From assembly GCF_008329605.1 (NCBI RefSeq), contig NZ_NPKO01000001.1:372001-436000 (forward strand): DNA of 64,000 bases, in the 5' to 3' direction. The translations under genes and the position numbers were made by a program. The notes beneath the pieces are model-generated. The model was not told where the DNA came from, made no database searches, and saw only the letters and a program-made list of their open reading frames with translations. The DNA is from Mycolicibacterium sp. P9-64 (GTDB taxonomy: Bacteria; Actinomycetota; Actinomycetes; Mycobacteriales; Mycobacteriaceae). Below, one piece after another: positions 8,027-16,936 of this stretch (positions are counted from its first letter, which is position 1; each line of letters begins with the position of its first letter).

Positions 8027-8973
8027 CATAGGGACTTAGGTCCTGCTCGGCGTGGCCGCAGGCCACTTGTGGGCGCGCGGCGGTGGCGACGACGATGTCG
8101 TCATACCGATCAGCTGAAGGGTTGGGGTCTGGCGATGGACCCGATGGAGCCGTTGGACGCGGCGATGATGACGGCGGAGCTGCTGTCGGACCCGCTGCAC
8201 GCCGCCGCGCTGCTGATCCTGTCGCCACCTCCTGAGGCCGGACCCGGGTACGTCGACGAGCTGTATCAGCACGCGCTGACCGACACCGCGGAACTGGACC
8301 CGCGATTCCGCCGGCACCCGCACGCGGGTATCGACACCGCAGGCCTGTGGGTCTGGCGGGCCGGGTCAACTACTTCGGCGTCGTTGACCTCCTTGACGCG
8401 TGGCGACCCGCTCTGGCCGCCACCGGCCGCGCGAAAGTCGTTGTCTTCTCGAGTAACTCCACGACGACAACGCCCTTGGTGCCCGCCCGCACCGTACGCG
8501 CGTTCCTTGCGAATGACCACGAGAAGGCCGTCCACTCCGTCAGAATGTTCGGCAAGAACGCGTCGGTCATGCTGTACGCGGCATCCAAGATCGCCGTCAG
8601 TCGGTGGGTTCGACGCGAGGCGGTGACACGCGAGTGGGCAGGCGCAGGCATACGCCTGAACGCTCTGGCTCCTGGCGCGATCATGACGCCCCTTCTGGAG
8701 GAGCAACTGTCAGATCCGAAGCGAGCTAAACTGGTTCGTTCCTTTCCCGTCCCGACCGGTGGGTACGGGGGTGCCGGGCAGCTGGCCGACTGGGTGTTGT
8801 TCATGCTCTCGGATGCCGCGGACTTCCTTTGCGGGAGCGTCGTATTCGTCGATGGCGGAACGGACGCGTACTTTCGTGCCGACGACTGGCCCAGGTCTGT
8901 GCCGGCGTATAGATGGTTGTCCTACTTCAAACAGTTCAGAGCCGGGAGTAGGGGCCCTGGCGAGTCGCCTTAG
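8027..8973 (+). pseudogene. Chimeric remnant: WS/DGAT 5' part fused out of frame to SDR 3' part
   Basis: Bases 8027-8358 copy 1784-2115 (promoter plus first 75 codons of the WS/DGAT, start codon at 8135). Bases 8364-8954 copy 3594-4184 (the SDR from codon 87). The roughly 1.48 kb between these parts in the parent operon are missing, and five bases lie at the joint. The joint changes frame: reading from the WS/DGAT start leaves the SDR frame and stops at 8626, while the SDR frame runs to a new stop at 8973 after homology ends. Neither product is complete: the WS/DGAT half lacks HHTVIDG and the SDR half lacks its coenzyme site. The copy sits just inside the left att scar. Identity of 98-99% means the event is recent or the copies are homogenised. 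Confidence 0.9.
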
Positions 8974-10019
8974 CCGACCTCCACCGGCTGCGCCTGCCGC
9001 GAGATCCGCTCGGTGACCGCCGGAATGACGTTGTCCGCCATGTACTGAATCCGCTCCGATCCCGATTCGATCGATTCGCCCGGAAACTGCGCCCAGTAGT
9101 GGAAGTCGCGAATCTGCGGATACTCGGTGGCGAGACCAACGAGTTCGTCCACGGCCATCGAGGCGTCCATCAACCGGTAGGCGCCGGAGTCGAGTACAGC
9201 CTGCGAGTTGGGGTACTGAGCCGGCTGATCTGGGCCTTCGAAGGATCCCCATTCGATGTACTTGTTCATCTGGTAGAGCACGTTCTCGCTGACCTTGGCC
9301 CAGACGCGTTCGGGATCTTCGGCGATGATCGTCCACTGGCTGGCGTAGATGCGCCCCTCGGACACGTCCTTCCCGTGGCGCTCCAGCGCGTCGAGGTATA
9401 CCTGGCAGTGTTCGTTGGACAGTGTGATGACACCGTCGCCCGCTCGTGCCGCGCGGTCGATCCCTGCCGGTGACTGCGCGCCCACTAGCAGCCGGGGCGC
9501 CACCTCGGGTACGGGGGTGACGGGCAGCGCGGGAAGCGAAAGCCGCTTGCCCTTGTATCCTTCGGAGCCACCGGTCCACGCCTGACGGACGATGGCGATG
9601 GCGTCCTCGAGCAGGCTGGGTCGGTACTTCACCGTTCTATCAAACCCACTGAACTCGAGTTCGCGGTAACCGAGACCCACGCCGAGCTCGAATCGATTGT
9701 CCGACAGCAGTGAGAGCGCCGTGGCGTCCTCAGCCAGACGCACCGGATTGTGCAATCCGGCGACGATGATGTTCGTGCCGATCTGCATGCGCGAGGTTCG
9801 CGCTGCGAGTACCGCGGCCATCATCAGTGGCGAGGAGGCGTAGTCGTCGTCGGCGAAGTGGTGCTCGCTCAGCCAGACCGAACCGAAACCCAGCTGCTCG
9901 GCCCACACCGCCTGGTCGATGCTGCGGCGGTAGAGTTCGCCCGCAGGGGTCTTCCACTGCGTGGGATTTCGGTAGTCGTACCAGAGCCCGAAGGTCGGTG
10001 CGGCCGTTGATGTTTCCAT
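8970..10019 (-). CDS. Luciferase-like monooxygenase (LLM class flavin-dependent oxidoreductase)
   Basis: A 349-aa protein of the bacterial luciferase superfamily. The TIM-barrel hallmarks are an N-terminal FGLWYDYRNP strand, the SVWLSEHHF segment with the conserved His pair, the GTNIIVAGLHNPVRLAED strand-loop and LGVGLGYRELEF. These enzymes use reduced FMN (or F420 in a subset) to oxidise small organic substrates; the cofactor cannot be decided here. It is the last gene of a five-gene minus-strand operon (BVMO, ALDH, ADH, SDR, LLM), following the SDR by 23 bp, with an AGGAGGAAT ribosome-binding site. A role in the same alcohol/ketone pathway is likely, perhaps as an auxiliary oxygenase. Confidence 0.88.
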   Translation of the reverse strand: METSTAAPTFGLWYDYRNPTQWKTPAGELYRRSIDQAVWAEQLGFGSVWLSEHHFADDDYASSPLMMAAVLAARTSRMQIGTNIIVAGLHNPVRLAEDATALSLLSDNRFELGVGLGYRELEFSGFDRTVKYRPSLLEDAIAIVRQAWTGGSEGYKGKRLSLPALPVTPVPEVAPRLLVGAQSPAGIDRAARAGDGVITLSNEHCQVYLDALERHGKDVSEGRIYASQWTIIAEDPERVWAKVSENVLYQMNKYIEWGSFEGPDQPAQYPNSQAVLDSGAYRLMDASMAVDELVGLATEYPQIRDFHYWAQFPGESIESGSERIQYMADNVIPAVTERISRQAQPVEVG

Positions 10020-10042
10020 GATTCCTCCTTGAATCCCAATGG

Positions 10043-10816
10043 CTAGGTGAAGAGCATTCCGCCGTCGATGAGGACGGACTGACCGGTCATGTAGTTGGAG
10101 TCGGGGCCGGCGAGATAGGACACGAACGCCGCTACGTCCTCACCGGTCGATACGCGGCCCAAGGCGATGCCCTGAGCCATGGCCTTCATCGACTCGCCTT
10201 CGCCGACGTTGTTGATGGCACCGAGATCACGGTCGACCTCGACCCACATGTGCGTATCGACGATGCCGGGGCAGTAGGCGTTGACGGTGATCCCGTGCTC
10301 GGCCCACTCCTGTGCAGCGGCCTGAGTGAGCGCGCGGACGCCGAACTTCGACGAGCTGTACACGCCGAGCAGGCCGAAGCCCTTGTGGCCGGCGATGGAA
10401 CACGCGCCGATGATCTTACCTCCGGTGCCCTGCTTGATCATCTGACGAGCGGCCTCGGTGTAGCACAGGAAGACTCCGCGTCCGTTGACGGCGTGAACCT
10501 TGTCGTACTCCTCCGGGCTGACGTCAAGCAGCGGCTTAGTCTGGGCGATGCCCGCATTGGCGACGAAGACGTCCAGCGAGCCGAGTTCGGTTGCGGTGTC
10601 TGCGACGAGGCGACTGACCGACTCCGGATCGGACACATCGCCGGTGAGGGCCGCCGCCCGTACACCGACGTCCTGGAGTTCCTTGCGGGTGACGTCCAGT
10701 TCGCTCTTCATCGACGGTAGGTCAGAGACGGCCACGTCGTGGCCGTCGTGGGCGAGGCGTAGGGCGATGGCCTTCCCGATGCCGCGGGCGGCGCCGGTTA
10801 CGTGTGCAACGGTCAT
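10043..10816 (-). CDS. SDR, acetoin/diacetyl-reductase-like
   Basis: A 257-aa classical SDR with TGAARGIG at residues about 7-14, NAG in the central sheet, active-site YSSSK and a C-terminal SVLIDGGMLFT. The overall pattern (VNGRGVFLCYTEAARQMI, ACSIAGHKGFGLLGVYSSSKFGVR) matches the acetoin/2,3-butanediol dehydrogenase group. It sits between the zinc alcohol dehydrogenase and the LLM gene in the BVMO operon, so it probably interconverts a secondary alcohol and ketone that enter or leave the pathway. Substrate assignment is inference from family and neighbours. Confidence 0.87.
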   Translation of the reverse strand: MTVAHVTGAARGIGKAIALRLAHDGHDVAVSDLPSMKSELDVTRKELQDVGVRAAALTGDVSDPESVSRLVADTATELGSLDVFVANAGIAQTKPLLDVSPEEYDKVHAVNGRGVFLCYTEAARQMIKQGTGGKIIGACSIAGHKGFGLLGVYSSSKFGVRALTQAAAQEWAEHGITVNAYCPGIVDTHMWVEVDRDLGAINNVGEGESMKAMAQGIALGRVSTGEDVAAFVSYLAGPDSNYMTGQSVLIDGGMLFT

Positions 10817-10853
10817 GATCGATCTCCTTGGTTCGTGTGGAAGGGGTTGTGGC

Positions 10854-11903
10854 TCAGACAGTCGGGTCGACGAGCAGCTTCATCTTGCGGCCGGCTCGGA
10901 GTTCCTCGAAGCCCTGCTCGAGAACGTCTGTCATCGGAATGGTGTCGACCCAGCCGGTGGTGTCGTAGTGGCCCTGTGCCATCAAGGCGATTACGGCGCG
11001 GTAGTCGTCGCCGGTGTAGCAGATCGTGCCCTGGATGCGTCGCTCTCTGAGCACGAGGTTGATCAGCGGTGTCGTCAGGGGCTTGTCGTAGATGGCGACG
11101 CTGATCAGGGGCCGCCTCTCACCGACGCAGTTCAGCGCCGATTCGATCGCGGGCGCCACGCCGGCGGCGTCGAACGCCGCGTCCACGCCGTCGCCGTCGG
11201 TGCGATCGGCGATCAGTTCCGGCACGTCGACAGCGGTCGGGTCGAGGGTGCGTGCACCTAGTGCCTCGATCGCCTGGCGGCGGGTGGGTGAGGGTTCGAC
11301 GACGTCGATCTCGGTAAGGCCCAGTCCTCGGAGTGCGAACCACAGGCCGATGCCGATCGGTCCGGCGCCGTAGATGAGGGCGCGGCTCTGGTCTCTGACG
11401 TCACCGAGGACGGCGGCGTGGTAGGCCACGGACATCGGTTCAACGAGTGCGCCCATCTCGATCGGAATGCTGTCGGGCAGAACATGAACCTGATTAGTTG
11501 GTACGACGGTGTATTCGGCCATGCCGCCGTCGGCCATCAGTCCGTGGAAACCGACGGAGGTGCACAGGTTGTAATGGCCGGACCGGCAGGGCCGGCAGTG
11601 TCCGCATCGGTAGATGGGCTCGATCGCGACCCTCGCGCCTTCCTGGACGTCGGTGACACCGGCGCCCACCCCGGTCACCTCACCGGAGAACTCGTGACCG
11701 ATGACGAGCGGCATCGCCTTGCCTGTGAGCGGGTGCGGTTGATCGGGCGGGATGAAGATCGGACCGTCGAAGTACTCGTGAAGGTCGGTACCGCAGATGC
11801 CGTTGCGGCTGACCTTGACTTTGACCTGTCCTTCGCCGGGGGTGGGCTCGGGAACGTCCTCGATCTCGAGTTTGTGGTTGCCGTAGTACACCGCTGCGCG
11901 CAT
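10854..11903 (-). CDS. Zinc-dependent alcohol dehydrogenase, 2,3-butanediol-dehydrogenase-like
   Basis: A 349-aa medium-chain dehydrogenase. The catalytic zinc site is seen in GICGTDLHEY and VIGHEFSG, the structural zinc site as CGHCRPCRSGHYNLC, and the coenzyme fold as IYGAGPIGIGL. The FDGPIFIPPDQPHPLTGKAMP insert after the first site is typical of (R,R)-butanediol dehydrogenases. An in-frame ATG exists at 11921, but the ATG at 11903 is preferred because GGAG lies six bases before it and homologues begin MRAAVYYG. It follows the aldehyde dehydrogenase gene closely, in the BVMO operon. It probably oxidises a secondary alcohol or diol to the ketone used by the BVMO. Confidence 0.88.
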   Translation of the reverse strand: MRAAVYYGNHKLEIEDVPEPTPGEGQVKVKVSRNGICGTDLHEYFDGPIFIPPDQPHPLTGKAMPLVIGHEFSGEVTGVGAGVTDVQEGARVAIEPIYRCGHCRPCRSGHYNLCTSVGFHGLMADGGMAEYTVVPTNQVHVLPDSIPIEMGALVEPMSVAYHAAVLGDVRDQSRALIYGAGPIGIGLWFALRGLGLTEIDVVEPSPTRRQAIEALGARTLDPTAVDVPELIADRTDGDGVDAAFDAAGVAPAIESALNCVGERRPLISVAIYDKPLTTPLINLVLRERRIQGTICYTGDDYRAVIALMAQGHYDTTGWVDTIPMTDVLEQGFEELRAGRKMKLLVDPTV

Positions 11904-11917
11904 GATTTCTCCGTTAC

Positions 11918-13288
11918 TCAAAGGATCCGAACGAGCTTCTTGTTGGCGAACTCGTCGAGACCGAAGCGTCCGAGTTCGCGGCCGATACCGGAGTTCTTCA
12001 CGCCGCCGAACGGCAGGTCCGGTGCGCTCTTGACGGTGGTGTTGAGCCCCACCATGCCCACGTCGAGCCGGTTGGCGACGTCGTCGGCTAGGTCGAGGTC
12101 GCCGGCGAATACCGCGCTGCCCAAGCCGTACGGCGAATCGTTGGCCAAGGTAACAGCATCATCGATCGAATCCACCTGATAGACAACGGCTACCGGGCCG
12201 AAGAGCTCCTCGTGATAGGCGCGCATGTCGGGTGTGACACCTGTCAGAACGGTGGCGGGGTAGAAGGCTCCGGGTCCATCGGGTACTTCGCCGCCGAGGT
12301 GCACCGTCGCCCCCTTGGCTACCGCGTCCTCCACCTGAGCGACCAGATCCGAGCGGGCCGGCAGGGAGGCCATCGGCCCGAGCTTGGTGTCGGGGCTCGT
12401 CGGGTCGCCGATGCGCCACTCGCTGGCTTTCGCGACGAATCCGTCGAGGAACTCGTCGTACATCGACGATTCGACGATCATCCGCTTCGACGAGGTGCAC
12501 ACTTGCCCGGCGTTGCCGAACCTGCCTGCGGCCGCGGCTGCTACCGCGTTGTCGACGTCGGCGCCGGGCAGGACGAGAAACGGGTCGGATCCGCCGAGCT
12601 CGAGGACGGCCTTCTTCATGTGCCTGCCCGCGAGCTCGCCGACGGCGCTGCCTGCCCGTTCGGAACCGGTCAGCGACACCCCCTGCAGCAGTGGGCTGGC
12701 GATCATCGTCGCCACCTGTTCGGTGGTGGCGAAGACGTTCTGGTAGATCCCGGGGGGCGCGCCCGCCGTGTCGAGTAACTCGACGAGCCGCAGTGCCTGT
12801 TGTGGGCAGTTGGCAGCGTGCTTGAGCAGAATCGTGTTGCCCAGCAGCAGGTTCGGGGCCACGAAGCGTGCTACCTGGTAGTAGGGGAAGTTCCACGGCA
12901 TGATCCCCAGCAGTGCACCGATCGGTGCGGTGCGTACGATCGCCTTGCCCGAGCCGGCGATCTCGAGGGTTTCGTCGGCCAGCAGGTCTGGTCCCTTCGT
13001 GGCGTAGTACTCGAAGATCGCCGCCGACAACTCGACTTCTCCCTTGGCCTGGGTAACGGGTTTGCCCATCTCCAGCGTCATCAATCGGGCGAGCTCGTCG
13101 ACGTGTTCACGGAAGAGGTCCGCGACCCGCCCGATGACTGCGGCGCGCTCCTTCAGATCCACGTCGCGCCACGCGAGGTACGCCTGGTGCGTTCGCACTA
13201 GCGCTTGGTCGGCCTCGTCGTCCGAGATCGTGTCGAACCGTTGCACTACTTCTCCGGTGGCAGGATTGACGGTCGCGTACTTGGACAT
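11918..13288 (-). CDS. NAD(P)-dependent aldehyde dehydrogenase, succinate-semialdehyde-dehydrogenase-like
   Basis: A 456-aa ALDH. The NAD-binding region includes MPWNFPYYQVARF and SLTGSERAG, the general-base Glu lies in LELGGSDPF, and the nucleophile Cys in GQVCTSSKR. The C-terminal PFGGVKNSGIGRELG segment closes the active site. The length and the NAAA(G)RFGNAGQ pattern fit the succinate-semialdehyde dehydrogenase branch, but substrate range in this branch is broad. It lies six bases downstream of the BVMO and just before the ADH, so an aldehyde released after ester or lactone hydrolysis is a reasonable substrate. The translational spacing marks it as part of one operon. Confidence 0.93.
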   Translation of the reverse strand: MSKYATVNPATGEVVQRFDTISDDEADQALVRTHQAYLAWRDVDLKERAAVIGRVADLFREHVDELARLMTLEMGKPVTQAKGEVELSAAIFEYYATKGPDLLADETLEIAGSGKAIVRTAPIGALLGIMPWNFPYYQVARFVAPNLLLGNTILLKHAANCPQQALRLVELLDTAGAPPGIYQNVFATTEQVATMIASPLLQGVSLTGSERAGSAVGELAGRHMKKAVLELGGSDPFLVLPGADVDNAVAAAAAGRFGNAGQVCTSSKRMIVESSMYDEFLDGFVAKASEWRIGDPTSPDTKLGPMASLPARSDLVAQVEDAVAKGATVHLGGEVPDGPGAFYPATVLTGVTPDMRAYHEELFGPVAVVYQVDSIDDAVTLANDSPYGLGSAVFAGDLDLADDVANRLDVGMVGLNTTVKSAPDLPFGGVKNSGIGRELGRFGLDEFANKKLVRIL

Positions 13289-13294
13289 CGGCGC

Positions 13295-14926
13295 TCAGGC
13301 CTCCGCGAGAACGTCGGCGCTGGACGTGAAACTCGGGTACCTGGAAGCGATCTCGGCGGAGGTGATCGACCGGTACTCCTTCATCCCGCCGAGGTAGAAC
13401 ATCACGGTGCGCTTCTTGCCGGGGATGTTCGCACCGAAGATCCACGACGCGGCCCGCGGGAACAGTGTCTGGTCGGCGATCTCGGCACAGGTGTCGGTCC
13501 ACGCCGTCTCGACCTCGGGCTTCACGTCGAGCCAGCCCGCCTCACTCGCAGACAGGTGGCGAATCGCCTCGGCGATCCACTCGACCTGGGTCTCGATGGT
13601 GGGCGGCAGGTTGGTGAAGGGCCCGTTCGGGCCGAGGATCATGAACATGTTCGGGAACCCGGTGGTGGCCACCCCGAGGTAGCTGGTGGGTCCATCGGCC
13701 CAGTGGTCGCTCAGGCCCTCGCCGTTGCGGCCCCGAATGTCGACGCGCCGGTAGTTGCCGTCGACCGCGTCGAATCCAGTGGCGCAGATGAGGACGTCGA
13801 GTTCGTGCAGCGTGCCGTCGGCGGTGACGATGCCCTTCTCGGTGAGATGGGTGATCGGGGTTTCCTTGAGGTTGACCATCGACACGTTGGGTCGGTTGAA
13901 GGTTTCGTAGTAGCCGGAGTCGCACAGGGGACGCCGAGCATGGAGCCCGCTGGGCATCAACTTGCGACGCGTCTCCGGGTCTTTGACTATCGCGGCGATC
14001 TTGCGCCGGATGAAGCTCGCGGCCTCTTCGTTGGCTGCCTCGTCGGTGGCGATGTCGCAGAACGTGCCGAACATGAACCAGAAGCCGCCGCCCTTGTTCC
14101 AGGCGGCTTCGAAGATGCGTTCGCGCTCCTCGACGCTCACGCTGAACGTCTCGATCTCGCTTTCAACGAAGCCCATCGCGACGCTGGAGTTGTGGACCTG
14201 GTCCCAGTTCGCCTCGAAATCGTCGTGGTGCGCCCGAAGCTCGGCCGGGCTCAGTTCGTAGTTTCCGGTCGGAACGCTGTACTGCGGCGTGCGCTGGAAC
14301 GAGGTCAGGTGTCCGACGATCGGAGCGATGGCGGTGATGACCTGATTGCCGGTTGAGCCATTCCCGATCACCCCGACGCGCTTGCCCGTCAAATCCAGGT
14401 CCTCGGGCCACGCGCCGGTGTGCACCACGCGTCCCTCGAAGTCGTCCATGCCGGGGAAGTCGGGCACGTTGGTGGCCGAGAGCAGACCGAGTCCATTGAC
14501 CAGGAAGCGGCACTCGAAGGTGACGCCGCGATCGGTGTGCACCGTCCAGATGCCCCTGACCTCGTCGAACGATGCGTCTGTCATCGCGGTCTCGAGCGAG
14601 ATGTGTTCTCGCAGGTCGTAGCGGTCGACGACGCCGTTGAGGTATTCGAGGATCTCGGGTTGCCTCACGTACTTCGTCTTCCACGGAGTCTGCGCGTACA
14701 GGTCGCGGTCGAACGAGTACTGGTACACGAATCCCTCGGAATCCGAGAGTGCGCCGGGGTACTTGTTCCAGTACCAGGTGCCGCCCACGCCGCCGGCCTT
14801 GTCGATCGCGACGGCGTCGAGACCGAGGTCGTTGCGCAGCTTGTGCAACATGTAGATTCCGCCGAAGCCGGTGCCGACGACGAGCGCGTCGAGACGGCGC
14901 GTGGTCTCTGTGCCTTGTGCAGCCAT
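13295..14926 (-). CDS. Type I Baeyer-Villiger monooxygenase
   Basis: A 543-aa flavoprotein with the FAD motif GTGFGG at the N terminus, GGVGGTWYWNKYPGA as in cyclohexanone-monooxygenase relatives, and a second Rossmann motif GNGSTG. The diagnostic BVMO fingerprint FxGxxxHxxxWP is perfect: FEGRVVHTGAWPED. Such enzymes insert one oxygen next to a ketone using NADPH and O2, giving esters or lactones. It is the first gene of a five-gene operon with ALDH, ADH, SDR and LLM, and is divergent from an AcoR/MimR-type activator. A ketone-degradation pathway is therefore the best reading. No dedicated esterase lies within the operon. The ketone may be linear or cyclic; the sequence does not decide. Confidence 0.93.
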   Translation of the reverse strand: MAAQGTETTRRLDALVVGTGFGGIYMLHKLRNDLGLDAVAIDKAGGVGGTWYWNKYPGALSDSEGFVYQYSFDRDLYAQTPWKTKYVRQPEILEYLNGVVDRYDLREHISLETAMTDASFDEVRGIWTVHTDRGVTFECRFLVNGLGLLSATNVPDFPGMDDFEGRVVHTGAWPEDLDLTGKRVGVIGNGSTGNQVITAIAPIVGHLTSFQRTPQYSVPTGNYELSPAELRAHHDDFEANWDQVHNSSVAMGFVESEIETFSVSVEERERIFEAAWNKGGGFWFMFGTFCDIATDEAANEEAASFIRRKIAAIVKDPETRRKLMPSGLHARRPLCDSGYYETFNRPNVSMVNLKETPITHLTEKGIVTADGTLHELDVLICATGFDAVDGNYRRVDIRGRNGEGLSDHWADGPTSYLGVATTGFPNMFMILGPNGPFTNLPPTIETQVEWIAEAIRHLSASEAGWLDVKPEVETAWTDTCAEIADQTLFPRAASWIFGANIPGKKRTVMFYLGGMKEYRSITSAEIASRYPSFTSSADVLAEA

Positions 14927-15009
14927 GAGAATGCTCCTTGGTTGTCCGCACCGGTGTGGTGCAGTTCACTTTCCTGGCACCATGGTGGGCGGAGACACCA
15001 CTACCTGCG

Positions 15010-15028
15010 GTGTTCCGATTTGGAACAC
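15010..15028. promoter_or_regulatory. Probable activator binding site between BVMO operon and AcoR-like gene
   Basis: A perfect inverted repeat GTGTTCC-GATTT-GGAACAC (7-bp arms, 5-bp spacer) lies 84 bp upstream of the BVMO start and 100 bp upstream of the regulator start. It is the natural candidate for AcoR/MimR-like protein binding. Confidence 0.7.
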
Positions 15029-15127
15029 GGCAGCGTCCCCTTGTGACCGCGATTGATACTTCAGGCGCAAGACTGCAGGGCAGATTATGTATTGGAGTTT
15101 CCGCTGGTGGGGACGGACAGTGACTAA

Positions 15128-16882
15128 ATGCCAGTCGGTGAGGGAGCAGGCGACATGCCCGATGAGGTGAGGCGCGCGCGGGAGGAACTCGTGCGCGTCG
15201 GCCTTCTCGGAGATGTCCGCACCGACGGCGTCGTACCCGATCTCATCGTCCGCAGTTGGCGGCGGTCGATCAGCATCAGCGCCGACGGGGCCAACCCGGC
15301 CCAGCGCTTCATCGAGATCGACACCGATTCCATGCTGCGCCGCGCGGCCGACCCGGTGCTCGACCGCTGGCAGGCACATCTCGCCGACACCGGTACCTCG
15401 CTGTTTCTGAGCGACCGAGCCGGTGCGATCGTGGCGCGCCGAGCCGACGACGGTAGTGTCCGCCGGCGGCTGGACCGGGCACATGCCGCGGAGGGCTTCG
15501 ACTACTCCGAGGAATCGATCGGAACGAACGGACTCGGCACCGCGATCGTCGAGAAACGCCCCCTGCTCATCGCGGGCAGCCAGCACTACAACGACGCGCT
15601 GTCCGAATTGGCCTGTGCGGCTGCTCCGTTGTGCACACCGACCGGGTCGGTGATCGGATCCATCTCGTTGGCCGGTCCCATCGAGTCGGCGAGTCCGCTG
15701 ATGCTCTCGCTGACTCGCGAAATCGGCCAGCAGATCGAGGAGAGGCTGCACAGTGCGGCCCGGCCACAGGACCTCGCTCTTGCGATGTCGTTCACCCGAT
15801 ACACGAATTCGCAACGCCCGACCGTGGTGATGGACTGCGAGTCGATCCTCGCCAACAACCCCGGCTTGCCCTACATCGACGTCACCTCGCACGCGATGTT
15901 GTGGGAACTGCTCAGCAGCCATGATTGGTCGTCGTCGGGAACGCTCCGACTGCAACCGAACGACACCACCGTCGAGGTGCTCGCCCGTCGAGTCCTGGAC
16001 GGACCCCGTCCGCACTACGTGTTGCACTTCGCCGATCTCGCGCAGTTCACAAGTCCGACAGTCGAACTGCCGTACCGTACTGGTTCGCCATCGAGGGCAC
16101 CTGAGGGGAGGGCGGTGCCCGCGGTGCACGTCGTCGCGGGCCCCGCAGGCTCGGGGCGCGCGACGCTGGCCGAGTCGAGTCGAGGTGACGCGCTGTCTGA
16201 CGGCATTGTCGAACAGGTCATCGTGGAAGCCGGCCAGCCGACGGATTGGGCGCGGATGCAGGACGCGCTCAAAAGAGGAGGGGACGTGCTGCTGCGCCGC
16301 GCCGAGAACATCGGCGAGCCTGACGCCGCTCACCTTCGGGCGCTCGTCGCTGAGCATCGCATGGCGTCGTCGACTCGAGGCCGGACGAATACGTTGTTCA
16401 TCACGGCGGACCGACACCGCTGCGCCACGGCGGTACAGGAAGTGCTCGACGACATCCGTTCCGCGTCAACCGTTCAGGCCCTCGGTGCAGCTCCCGAACG
16501 CATTCCTGGTCTGGTGAAACAGGTCCTTGACCGGGTGGATCCCGATGGACGACACACCATGTCGCCGGCTGCGCTGCAGTCGCTGGTGCAGTGGGGATGG
16601 CCGGGCAACATGACAGAACTCGTGCAGACACTGTCCGAGTTGGTCGGCCAGGTGCCGTCGTCGGTGATCGAGAGGAAGCACCTGCCGCGCCACCTCCAAC
16701 AGGCGCCCCCGCGGCGCCGCATGTCGCTCCTGGAAGCGGCCGAGCGCGAGGCCATCATCAAGGCGCTCGACGCGGCATCCGGCAATAAGTCCGAAGCCGC
16801 CGAACTGCTGGGCATGGGTCGAACCACCCTGTACCGCAAGCTGCGTCACCTCGGCTTGGATTCCGGCGAGAGCTCGCTATAG
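15128..16882 (+). CDS. AcoR/MimR-type GAF and Fis-HTH transcriptional activator
   Basis: A 584-aa regulator. The N-terminal half carries a GAF-type sensor with the family signature EESIGTNGLGTAI (about residues 127-139) and LCTPTGSVIGSISLAGP. The middle (about 330-500) is a degenerate AAA-like region with a weak P-loop (GPAGSGRAT) and WGWPGNMTEL near its end, but no GAFTGA loop. The C terminus (about 535-580) is a Fis-type HTH (NKSEAAELLGMGRTTLYRKL). Actinobacterial proteins of this design activate monooxygenase and alcohol operons without sigma-54. It is divergent from the BVMO operon with a palindrome between, so it is the likely activator responding to substrate through the GAF domain. An in-frame ATG at 15161 is an alternative start. 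Confidence 0.88.
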   Translation: MPVGEGAGDMPDEVRRAREELVRVGLLGDVRTDGVVPDLIVRSWRRSISISADGANPAQRFIEIDTDSMLRRAADPVLDRWQAHLADTGTSLFLSDRAGAIVARRADDGSVRRRLDRAHAAEGFDYSEESIGTNGLGTAIVEKRPLLIAGSQHYNDALSELACAAAPLCTPTGSVIGSISLAGPIESASPLMLSLTREIGQQIEERLHSAARPQDLALAMSFTRYTNSQRPTVVMDCESILANNPGLPYIDVTSHAMLWELLSSHDWSSSGTLRLQPNDTTVEVLARRVLDGPRPHYVLHFADLAQFTSPTVELPYRTGSPSRAPEGRAVPAVHVVAGPAGSGRATLAESSRGDALSDGIVEQVIVEAGQPTDWARMQDALKRGGDVLLRRAENIGEPDAAHLRALVAEHRMASSTRGRTNTLFITADRHRCATAVQEVLDDIRSASTVQALGAAPERIPGLVKQVLDRVDPDGRHTMSPAALQSLVQWGWPGNMTELVQTLSELVGQVPSSVIERKHLPRHLQQAPPRRRMSLLEAAEREAIIKALDAASGNKSEAAELLGMGRTTLYRKLRHLGLDSGESSL

Positions 16883-16936
16883 CTGCACGGAGTACGCACT
16901 ATCGGTCGGTTGGAAACTACGTGTTCACGCACCTTC

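Noticed and set aside
8069..8626. 185-aa ORF as a functional WS/DGAT-like gene
   Set aside because: After 75 codons it leaves the WS/DGAT sequence and reads SDR DNA in the wrong frame. It lacks the HHxxxDG motif and is part of the chimeric scar.
15128..16882. Sigma-54-dependent activator
   Set aside because: The Fis HTH and GAF are present, but the AAA region is degenerate and lacks GAFTGA. Actinobacteria normally have no sigma-54.
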